The notes beneath the pieces are model-generated. The model did no database searches. It saw only the letters and a program-made list of their open reading frames with translations, and was not told where the DNA came from. The translations under genes and the position numbers were made by a program. Below are positions 9,114-16,618 of a DNA stretch of 64,000 nucleotides, piece after piece. How positions within the stretch are numbered: position 1 is the stretch's first letter; each line of letters opens with the position of its first letter. The DNA comes from JAWCQZ01 sp038869515 [NCBI: Halobacteria archaeon] (GTDB lineage Archaea; Halobacteriota; Syntropharchaeia; JACQPP01), in the NCBI GenBank assembly GCA_038869515.1, contig JAWCQZ010000001.1, positions 443,160-507,159 on the forward strand, written 5' to 3'.

Positions 9114-10603
9114 AACCGGGCCCCGAGGAGACGTTCGACACCCTCCTTGAGGAGGTGAAGGTCACCGAGTCCACCGCCCCGCGGTTCCTCCTCCAGGGGA
9201 AGGAGGTGGACCTCTGGAGCGAGGCCTACCGCCCCTACCACTCCAAGACCTCCGCCGAATACATCCGGGAGCGGGTCCTCCAGGCCCAGAAGGAGGGGAA
9301 GGACCCCTTCCCCGACGTGGTCGGGAAGCGGGCGGAGAAGGAGATGGTGAAGAATGCCCTCCTCAGCGGCTCGACCCTCCTCTTCAAGGGCCGGAAGGGC
9401 TACGGCAAGACCACCTTCTCCAAGTCGGTCGCGCGGCTGCTCCCCGAGAAGATCGTGGCTGTTCGCGGCTGCAAAATCTACGACGACCCGACCCGCCCCT
9501 CCTGCTTCGCCTGCAAGAGGAAACTGCTGACCCAGGACGCGGTCGAGGTCGCCTGGGTCCCCCGGGTCTGGGTCCGCATCCCCGGCGACCCGCAACTCAC
9601 AACCCGGCAGCTCATCGGCGGCATCTCCATCCAGAAAATCCGCGAAGGGCTCGACCTGGACCACCCCGAGGTTTTCGTCCCCGGCCGTGCCCTGAAGGCG
9701 AACCGGGGCATCGGCTACTACGACGAACTCGGCTCCATCCCGTCGAGCCTCCAGACCCTGCTCCACGAACTCTTCGAGGAGGGGCAGGTGACCACCACCG
9801 AGGGGGACGTGATCCCTTTCCGCATCGACGCCGTGGAGATCGCCGCCACCAACCCCGCCAACTACCGGGGGACCAACCCCATCAAGGAGCCCCTCCTCGA
9901 CCGCATGGAGGAGATCACCATCGGGCCCCCCGAGACCCTCGCCGAGGAGGTCGAAATCGGCAGGCGCAACATGTACCTCGCCCGGCGGGGGCAGGACCCG
10001 AAGATGCCGGCGTGGCACATGGAGCTCCTCGCGACCGCGGTCCGGCTCGCCCGGGACCGGGAGGAGACCGACATCGCCCGCGCCATCGAGACCGAGCCCT
10101 CCTGCCGCGCCACCATCAAGCTCTTCGACCACGTGAAGTCCCAGGCCCTCATGAACGGCCGGGAGGTGCCGCTGCTGGCGGACTACGGCCCCGCCTTTTC
10201 GGCGGCCAAGCTGGCCCTCGGCGGGCGCATGGAGCTAGGCTACGGCTCCCGGGAGCCCAAGGAGAAGGTCATCGAGCGGCTGGTGGAGCGGGCCGTCGAC
10301 GCGGTCTGCAAGCGGGTCTACGAGAAGTTGCCCGAGGACAGGTTCGAGAAACTCATGGCGGAACTGAAGTCCCTCGCCAAGGAGGGGCAGTGGAGCCCCG
10401 CGAGGGAGACGGCGGCGAAACTGAAGGGGAAGCCGGTCCTGGCGGCCCTCCTGAAGGAGATGGCGGAGAAGGTGGAGGAGTTCTACCCGAGCGCCGCCGA
10501 GATGGTGGCGGAGTCTGTGGCCCGGTGCAACAAGACCCTGGAGCGGGTGGACGGGTCCTACCGGTTCGTCGAGGGGAACGGCGGTTCGGTCACCGAGGAG
10601 TAG
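9110..10603 (+). CDS. Mg-chelatase (ChlI/BchI)-like AAA+ ATPase
   Basis: A 497-residue AAA+ protein of the magnesium-chelatase clade. Walker A is GRKGYGKTTFSK near residues 90-101, Walker B is GIGYYDELGSIPSS near 205, sensor 1 is AATNPANY near 248, and the Arg-finger region LLDRMEEITIGPPE follows. Between Walker A and B lies a Cys group (GCKIYDD... SCFACKRKLL), possibly a metal site. The C-terminal third is a helical extension. No ChlD/BchD or ChlH partner is present. In archaea such solitary ATPases occur without chlorophyll synthesis and their role is unsettled. The 4-base overlap with pyrG indicates co-transcription. Confidence 0.88.
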   Translation: MKPGPEETFDTLLEEVKVTESTAPRFLLQGKEVDLWSEAYRPYHSKTSAEYIRERVLQAQKEGKDPFPDVVGKRAEKEMVKNALLSGSTLLFKGRKGYGKTTFSKSVARLLPEKIVAVRGCKIYDDPTRPSCFACKRKLLTQDAVEVAWVPRVWVRIPGDPQLTTRQLIGGISIQKIREGLDLDHPEVFVPGRALKANRGIGYYDELGSIPSSLQTLLHELFEEGQVTTTEGDVIPFRIDAVEIAATNPANYRGTNPIKEPLLDRMEEITIGPPETLAEEVEIGRRNMYLARRGQDPKMPAWHMELLATAVRLARDREETDIARAIETEPSCRATIKLFDHVKSQALMNGREVPLLADYGPAFSAAKLALGGRMELGYGSREPKEKVIERLVERAVDAVCKRVYEKLPEDRFEKLMAELKSLAKEGQWSPARETAAKLKGKPVLAALLKEMAEKVEEFYPSAAEMVAESVARCNKTLERVDGSYRFVEGNGGSVTEE

Positions 10604-10605
10604 TT

Positions 10606-10646
10606 GTTGCCGGTCCTCTCGGGAACTCTCCCGTCATGTCGGCAAC
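10606..10646. terminator. Hairpin between convergent genes
   Basis: GTTGCCG at 10606-10612 pairs with CGGCAAC at 10640-10646, and an inner CGGGA/TCCCG stem nests inside. It starts 2 bases after the ATPase stop, and GAATTTTTTATAC follows at about 10663. This is a plausible bidirectional end point for the pyrG transcript and the facing aminotransferase gene. Confidence 0.55.
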
Positions 10647-10670
10647 GTAGGAAAGCGGGTGAAGAATTTT

Positions 10671-11801
<1,131 letters not shown>

Positions 11802-11917
11802 GGGGTCTCCGGAGGCGGGGCGCGGTTTAAATCTGTATGCACCGGGGGGCCCCGCCGGGTGGCCGGAGGTCCAAACCTTTAAGGGTGGGGAGCGGGCGGG
11901 AAATCTCCGGAGCGGAC

Positions 11918-12067
11918 ATGGAGGTCCACTACCGAATCCAAGGCGCCTGCCGCGAGTGCGGCCACCTCCTCCCGCCCATCGAGACCGAGAGCCTGCGGGG
12001 GGTCGTCTGCCCCCGGTGCGGCGGCGACATCGAGGTCTTCAGGGCGGAAGAGCTCCTGCTCGCGTAG
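11918..12067 (+). CDS. Small two-CxxC zinc-ribbon protein
   Basis: A 49-residue protein with C-x2-C (CRECG) near residue 11 and a second C-x2-C (CPRCGGD) near 33, separated by about 20 residues. This is a single rubredoxin-like zinc knuckle. The tail is acidic. ATG 11918 is chosen because a TATA-like CCTTTAAGG lies at 11876-11884, about 35 bases upstream, which excludes the longer reading from 11837. It is transcribed divergently from the aminotransferase and precedes the tryptophan genes. No function can be assigned. Confidence 0.7.
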   Translation: MEVHYRIQGACRECGHLLPPIETESLRGVVCPRCGGDIEVFRAEELLLA

Positions 12068-12122
12068 AGCGGCTGGCGGAGGGTCGCTCGGCCTTATTCT
12101 GGAGAGGCGCCCATAGGGCCCC

Positions 12123-13139
12123 ATGGCCAAGCGGATTCCCGGGCGGGGCGAGAACCTCGCCTACTACATCAAAATCGTGGGCACCGGCGAGAGGCAGGCG
12201 GAGGACCTGAGCCGCGAGGAGGCGGCCGAGGCGATGGAGCTCGTCCTCTCCGGGCGGGCGACCCCCGCCCAGACCGGCGCCTTCCTGCTGGCCCTCCGGA
12301 TGAAGGGGGAGGCGGGGCCCGAGATCGCGGGGTTCGCGGAGGCGGCGCGGCGGCGCTCGACGCCCGCCCGGGCGCCCCCCGGGGCCCTCGACACCGCCGA
12401 CTACGCGGGGCGCACCCGGGAGCCCTTCCTCAGCCTCGCCGCCGACTTCATCGCCGCGGCCGCCGGGGTGCCGGTCGTCCGCCACGGGAACGGCGCGGCG
12501 CCGGAGTTCGCGGGGCGCCGCTCGCTCTTCGACACCCTGCGGGCGCTCGGGGTGGAGCCCGGGCCCCGGCACGGATCGCCGCTCCAGTTCATCCACGTCT
12601 CCCAGGCCTGCCCGCCCCTCGACCGGCTCCTCCACCTCCGGAGGGAGCTGGGGGTCCGCTCCGCGGCCCACGTGGTGGCCCGGCTCCTCGACCCCGCCGC
12701 AGCCGGAGTCCACCTCCTCGGCATCGCCCACCGCCCCACCCTCGACCTCATGGCCTCCGCCCTCCGGCAGCTGGGGGCCCGCCGGGCACTCCTGGTGGAC
12801 GGGGTCTCGGGCTCGGAGGAGTTGCCGATGGACGCCGATGCGGGGGTGTGCGAGGTGCGGGACAGGGAGGTCCGGAACCACCGGCTGGGGGCGCGGGAGT
12901 TCGGACTGCGGCCCGGGAGCGTGGGGCCGGTGAAGGACGCGGGCGAAGACGCGGCCCTGGTCGAATCCATCCTGAGGGGCACCGTCCCCGGCCCCGCGCG
13001 GGACGGTGCCCTCCTCAACGGGGCGCTCCGGCTCTACGCCGCCGGGCGGACAGACTCGAAGGAAGGGGCGCTCCGGCTCGCCCGGGAGGCGCTCGATTCG
13101 GGCAAGGCTTTCTCCCTCCTGGAGCAACTCCGGGGATGA
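12123..13139 (+). CDS. TrpD2-like paralogue of anthranilate phosphoribosyltransferase
   Basis: The protein (338 residues) has the class III glycosyltransferase fold of TrpD: an N-terminal helical domain (LSREEAAEAMELVLSGRATPAQTGAFLLALRMKGE) and a nucleoside-phosphorylase-like alpha/beta domain. The TrpD catalytic signature GTGGD is replaced by TADYAGRTREP near residues 97-107, the usual mark of the TrpD2/YbiB branch, which lacks anthranilate phosphoribosyltransferase activity and in bacteria binds nucleic acid. VVRHGNGAAPEF keeps part of the PRPP-loop region. It overlaps trpD by 4 bases (ATGA at 13136-13139). Its role in tryptophan synthesis is therefore open: a regulator or accessory protein is as likely as an enzyme. 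Confidence 0.85.
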   Translation: MAKRIPGRGENLAYYIKIVGTGERQAEDLSREEAAEAMELVLSGRATPAQTGAFLLALRMKGEAGPEIAGFAEAARRRSTPARAPPGALDTADYAGRTREPFLSLAADFIAAAAGVPVVRHGNGAAPEFAGRRSLFDTLRALGVEPGPRHGSPLQFIHVSQACPPLDRLLHLRRELGVRSAAHVVARLLDPAAAGVHLLGIAHRPTLDLMASALRQLGARRALLVDGVSGSEELPMDADAGVCEVRDREVRNHRLGAREFGLRPGSVGPVKDAGEDAALVESILRGTVPGPARDGALLNGALRLYAAGRTDSKEGALRLAREALDSGKAFSLLEQLRG

Positions 13140-14179
13140 TCCGGGAAGCGATTGCGGCCCTGTCGGACGGGCGCGACCTGTCGCCCGCCGAGGCCGCGGG
13201 GGCGATGGGGGAGATTCTCGCAGGGCAGGCGACGCCGGCGCAAATCGCGGGCTTCCTCGTCGCCCTCCGCGCCAAGGGCGAGAGCGCTCCCGAGATCGCG
13301 GCGATGGCGAGAGCGATGCGGGAGAGGTCCATTCGCATCTCCCCGAAGGTCGCGGGGCCCCTGGTGGACACCTGCGGGACCGGCGGCGACCGGGTCCGGA
13401 CCTTCAACGTCTCCACCTCGGCCGCCCTCGTGGTCGCCGGCGCGGGGGTCCCGGTGGCGAAGCACGGCAACCGCTCGGTCACCGGCCCCTGCGGCTCCGC
13501 CGACCTCCTCGAGGCGCTCGGGGTCAACCTCTCCGCCCCCGCCGGGGACGTGGAGCGCTCCATCGAGAGGGCGAACATCGGCTTCCTCTTCGCCCCGATG
13601 TTCCACCCCGCGATGCGCCACGCCGGGCCGGTCCGGAAGGAGCTGGGAATCCGCACCGCCTTCAACCTCCTCGGCCCCCTCACCAACCCCGCCGGGGCGC
13701 AGGTTCAGTTGGTCGGGGTCTACGACCCGGCCCTCACCGGCCTCGTCGCCAAGGTGCTCCGCCTCCTCGGGACGAAGAGCGCCCTGGTGGTCCACGGCGC
13801 GCCGGGGGTTGACGAAATCTCGCTGGCGGGCCCCACCCGCGCCGTGGAGGTCTCCCGCTCCAAGGTCCGGACCCTGACCCTCAACCCCTCCGACTTCGGC
13901 CTCAAGCGGCTCCCCCCGGCGGCTGTCCCGGCCGCGCCCCCCGAGGAGAGCGCCCGGCGGCTGGTCGCCCTCCTGCGCGGGGAGCGGGGCCCCCTCCGGG
14001 ACTCGGTGGCGGCCAACGCGGCGGCGCTGCTCAAAATCGGGGGGAAGGCGAGGACGTGGAGGGAGGGGGTCGAGGTGGCGGCCCGCTCCATCGACTCCGG
14101 CGCCGCCCTCGCGGCCCTCCGGGGGCTGGTGGAGCACGGGGGCGGGGACCTGCGGCGGCTGGAGCGTCTCGGGGGATAA
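13136..14179 (+). CDS. trpD: Anthranilate phosphoribosyltransferase
   Basis: Transfers phosphoribosyl from PRPP to anthranilate, the second step of tryptophan synthesis. It has 347 residues starting MIREAIAALSDGRDLSPAEAAGAMGEILAG. VDTCGTGGDRVRTFNVSTSAALV near 78-100 holds the catalytic GTGGD and N-x-S-T motifs. KHGNRSVTGPCGSADLLEALG near 108-128 is the PRPP loop, though the usual Ser-rich SSKSGSAD is TGPCGSAD. Anthranilate-site residues lie in RTAFNLLGPLTNPA near 170. The frame extends back to 12848, but ATG 13136 gives the family length and the ATGA overlap with the upstream gene. The trpC gene follows 45 bases on. Confidence 0.95.
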   Translation: MIREAIAALSDGRDLSPAEAAGAMGEILAGQATPAQIAGFLVALRAKGESAPEIAAMARAMRERSIRISPKVAGPLVDTCGTGGDRVRTFNVSTSAALVVAGAGVPVAKHGNRSVTGPCGSADLLEALGVNLSAPAGDVERSIERANIGFLFAPMFHPAMRHAGPVRKELGIRTAFNLLGPLTNPAGAQVQLVGVYDPALTGLVAKVLRLLGTKSALVVHGAPGVDEISLAGPTRAVEVSRSKVRTLTLNPSDFGLKRLPPAAVPAAPPEESARRLVALLRGERGPLRDSVAANAAALLKIGGKARTWREGVEVAARSIDSGAALAALRGLVEHGGGDLRRLERLGG

Positions 14180-14224
14180 GGTTCAAGAGGGGCCCGACGC
14201 GGCATAGAGCCCTGGTCCCCGGCC

Positions 14225-14992
14225 ATGGCAGGCACCGTCCTCGACCAAATCGTCGCCGAGGTCCGCAAGGATGTGGCCCGGCGGAAGCGGAAGGACCCCG
14301 ACCTCAGCGACCGCCTCACGAAAATCGTCGACTTCGAGGGGGCGCTCCGGAGGGCGCGGACCCCTGCCCTCATCGCCGAAATCAAGCCGAAGTCCCCCTC
14401 GGGGGGCGAGTTGCTGCCCGGGGTGCGCCCCGAGAGGCAGGCGAAGGCCTACGTCGAAGGGGGCGCCGACGCAATCTCGGTCCTGACCGAGCCGAAGTTC
14501 TTCGGCGGCGACCCCGAGCACCTCGTGGCGGTGCGGCAGGAGTTCGAGTCGGTGCCGTTGCTGCGGAAGGATTTCATCCTGGACCCCTTCCAGGTGGAGG
14601 AGGCCTACGCCTACGAGGCGGACGCGGTGCTCCTTATGGTCTCGGTCCTCGGCCCGCGCTTGGGGGAGATGCTCGACGCGGCGAAGGAGCAGAAGCTGCA
14701 GGCGCTGGTCGAGGTGCACGACGAGCGCGAGCTCGACGCCGCCCTGAAGGCGGGGGCGACGCTGGTCGGGGTGAACAACCGGAACATGGGGACGCTGGAG
14801 GTGGACCTCGGAGTCACAGAGAGGCTCGCGGAGCGGGTCCCGGACTCCGTTTTCCTGGTGAGCGAGTCGGGAGTGGAGCGGCCGGAGGATGTCAAGCGGG
14901 CGGTCAAGGCGGGGGCGGATGGAATCCTCGTCGGGACAGCGCTGATGAGAGCGAAGGACCCGGCGGCGCTGCTGCGGAGCTTGAGGCCCTGA
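14225..14992 (+). CDS. trpC: Indole-3-glycerol-phosphate synthase
   Basis: Closes the indole ring from CdRP. The protein is 255 residues long with the TIM-barrel motifs of the family: LIAEIKPKSPSGG near 50 (catalytic Lys), AISVLTEPKFFGG near 85, LLRKDFILDPFQVEEA near 110-125, LQALVEVHDERELDAAL near 155, VGVNNRNMGTLEVDL near 182 and LVSESGVERPEDV near 208. It follows trpD on the same strand and completes a trpD2-trpD-trpC unit. The gene ends 42 bases from the stop of the convergent threonine synthase gene. GTCGCA/TGCGAC (15005-15035) could form a weak hairpin there. Confidence 0.96.
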   Translation: MAGTVLDQIVAEVRKDVARRKRKDPDLSDRLTKIVDFEGALRRARTPALIAEIKPKSPSGGELLPGVRPERQAKAYVEGGADAISVLTEPKFFGGDPEHLVAVRQEFESVPLLRKDFILDPFQVEEAYAYEADAVLLMVSVLGPRLGEMLDAAKEQKLQALVEVHDERELDAALKAGATLVGVNNRNMGTLEVDLGVTERLAERVPDSVFLVSESGVERPEDVKRAVKAGADGILVGTALMRAKDPAALLRSLRP

Positions 14993-15034
14993 GGGCCGCC
15001 CCGAGTCGCATGCGCGGCACCCTCCGGCTGCGAC

Positions 15035-16240
15035 CTATGAATTCTTCAACTTCTTGACCAATTCCTCGACCGTGACCTCGACCGGCCCCCCGACGCTCTT
15101 CAAGACGCCTTCCGGGTCCTTCAGCAGGTGGCCCGTCGCGACGCAGACCGCCCGGGAGCCCTTCTTGATGGCCCCCGTCTCCACCAGTTTCCTCAGCCCT
15201 GCGATGGAGGCGGCGCTGGCGGGCTCCACCGCGATCCCCTCCATCTGCGCCAGGTCGAGCTGTGCCTCGAGGATGGCCTCGTCGGGGACCGCCGCCGCGG
15301 CGCCCTTGCTCTCGGAGATGGCGGTCAGCGCCCTCGGTGCGTTGACCGGGTTCCCGATGCGGATGGCGGTGGCGACCGTCTCGGGGCTCTCCACCGGCCG
15401 GATGGCCCTCCGCCCCCGGGCGACGGCGTCCGCCACCGGCGCGGCCCCCGCCGCCTGGATGCCCGCCATGCGGGGGACCTTGTGGGTGAAGCCCAGCTGG
15501 TGGAACTCCTTGAACCCCTTGTAGATGGCGGAGATGTTCCCGGCGTTCCCCACCGGCAGGACCACCCAGTCCGGGACGTCCCAGTTGAGCCCCTCGGCGA
15601 CCTCGTAGGCGAGGGTCTTCTGCCCCTCCAGCCGGTAGGGGTTGACCGAGTTGAGGAGGTAGACGCCCGACGACGCGCACACCTCCCGCACCGCCCGGAG
15701 AGCCTCGTCGAAGTTGCCCGGAATGGTGTAGACCTCGGCGCCGTGCATGAGCGCCTGGGCCAGTTTTCCGAGGGCGACCTTGCCCCCGGGAAGGACCACG
15801 ATGCACCTCATCCCCGCCTGCGCCGCGTAGAGGCTGAGGCTGGCGCTCGTGTTGCCCGTCGAGGCGCACGCCACCGCCTTCATGCCGAGTTCGCGCGCCT
15901 TCGTCACCCCGACGGTCATCCCGCGGTCCTTGAAGGAGCCGGTGGGGTTCATCCCCTCATACTTGACGTAGACCTCGGCGAGCCCGAGTTCCTTCTCGAA
16001 CCGCTTGCACCTGTAGAGCGGCGTGTCCCCCTCCTGCAGCGTGACCGCCTCGACCTTGCCCGAGACCGGGAGGAGTTGCCGGTAGCGCCACACCCCCTTG
16101 CCGGAGAATGTGCGCCGGGTGAGCCGCTGGTCGCGGAAGTCCCACATCACTTCGAGGAGGAGGCCGTCCTCGGGGCAGACGGCCGCCGCGGGGTCGTCGG
16201 GGGTGGCTTGGCAGGCGGAGCAGCGGAGGAGGTAGGTCAT
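15035..16240 (-). CDS. thrC: Threonine synthase
   Basis: A PLP enzyme (fold type II) converting O-phosphohomoserine to threonine. The 401 residues begin with a zinc-ribbon-like MTYLLRCSACQATPDDPAAAVCPEDG, as in many archaeal ThrC proteins. The PLP lysine is in KYEGMNPTGSFKDRGMTVGV near 95-112, the phosphate-binding Ser/Thr stretch is ACASTGNTSASLSLYAA near 127, and LPVGNAGNISAIYKGF near 230 also fits. The C-terminal CVATGHLLKDP is conserved. A TATA element on this strand (complement of GATATGAAAAGTT, 16264-16276) lies about 25 bases upstream of the start. Confidence 0.95.
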   Translation of the reverse strand: MTYLLRCSACQATPDDPAAAVCPEDGLLLEVMWDFRDQRLTRRTFSGKGVWRYRQLLPVSGKVEAVTLQEGDTPLYRCKRFEKELGLAEVYVKYEGMNPTGSFKDRGMTVGVTKARELGMKAVACASTGNTSASLSLYAAQAGMRCIVVLPGGKVALGKLAQALMHGAEVYTIPGNFDEALRAVREVCASSGVYLLNSVNPYRLEGQKTLAYEVAEGLNWDVPDWVVLPVGNAGNISAIYKGFKEFHQLGFTHKVPRMAGIQAAGAAPVADAVARGRRAIRPVESPETVATAIRIGNPVNAPRALTAISESKGAAAAVPDEAILEAQLDLAQMEGIAVEPASAASIAGLRKLVETGAIKKGSRAVCVATGHLLKDPEGVLKSVGGPVEVTVEELVKKLKNS

Positions 16241-16317
16241 CGCTGTGTCGGTCGTGGCGTCTTGATATGAAAAGTTTCGCGGTCAGGGGCCGCCGCGCGA
16301 AAGCGGCGAAGAGAGGA

Positions 16318-16350
16318 ATCCCGGCCCCGAGTCGCATCCACAGGCCGGGA
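16318..16350. repeat. 9-bp inverted repeat just 3' of the tRNA
   Basis: ATCCCGGCC at 16318-16326 is the exact reverse complement of GGCCGGGAT at 16343-16351. It sits immediately beyond the 3' end of the tRNA on the minus strand and could act in processing or termination. The inner GAGTCGCAT word also occurs at 15003-15011. Confidence 0.5.
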
Positions 16351-16351
16351 T

Positions 16352-16439
16352 GGCCGGAGCCGGGATTCGAACCCGGGAGCCCCCTGCGGGGCAGTGGACT
16401 CTCAGACCACCGCTTTGGGCCGCGCCGTGCGGCTCCTTT
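16352..16439 (-). tRNA. tRNA-Leu (GAG), 5' acceptor strand anomalous
   Basis: Read on the minus strand, the T-arm is intact (CCGGG TTCGAAT CCCGG, 16360-16376). A long variable arm with a GCCCC/GGGGC stem marks a class II tRNA. The anticodon arm is GTGGT-CTGAGAG-TCCAC (16394-16410), with T33 and anticodon GAG at 16401-16403, reading CUC/CUU leucine codons. The D-loop GCGGCCCAAAGC is Leu-like. The 3' acceptor strand is CTCCGGC (16353-16359), so the 5' strand should be GCCGGAG. The sequence at the expected place is AAAGGAG, so only four of seven pairs form. The discriminator is C instead of the usual A, and no CCA is encoded. It may be a decayed copy, or its 5' end may lie elsewhere because of an unrecognised intron. 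Confidence 0.7.
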
Positions 16440-16618
16440 TTTCCATTCTCTCCCTCAGCGAGAGCTGACTCCGCGCCGACTTCAGCGGCCATCCTTGCGA
16501 ATGGGTCGGCCACTCAAGACTCGATGGCAAGAGCAGAGTGAAAGCGGGGGCCGGAGTCGGGACCCGCACGCGCGGGTCCTCGCGGCCGCGGGGAGGGGAC
16601 GAAAGCCCTTCCCCTGCG
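16440..16618. other. Non-coding gap between tRNA-Leu and the end of alaS
   Basis: No convincing gene is seen. Two strong hairpins occur: CTCTC/GAGAG around 16446-16462, and GGACCCGC/GCGGGTCC at 16560-16579, the latter about 40 bases beyond the alaS stop. The sequence near 16548-16570 loosely resembles a T-arm but lacks the conserved loop bases. Together with the tRNA and the thrC promoter this makes up a 378-base stretch without protein genes. Confidence 0.5.

Noticed and set aside
16545-16590. A second tRNA-like T-arm next to tRNA-Leu
   Set aside because: The loop reads TCCCGAC instead of TTCRANY and no anticodon or acceptor arms can be placed; it is better explained as a GC-rich hairpin after alaS.
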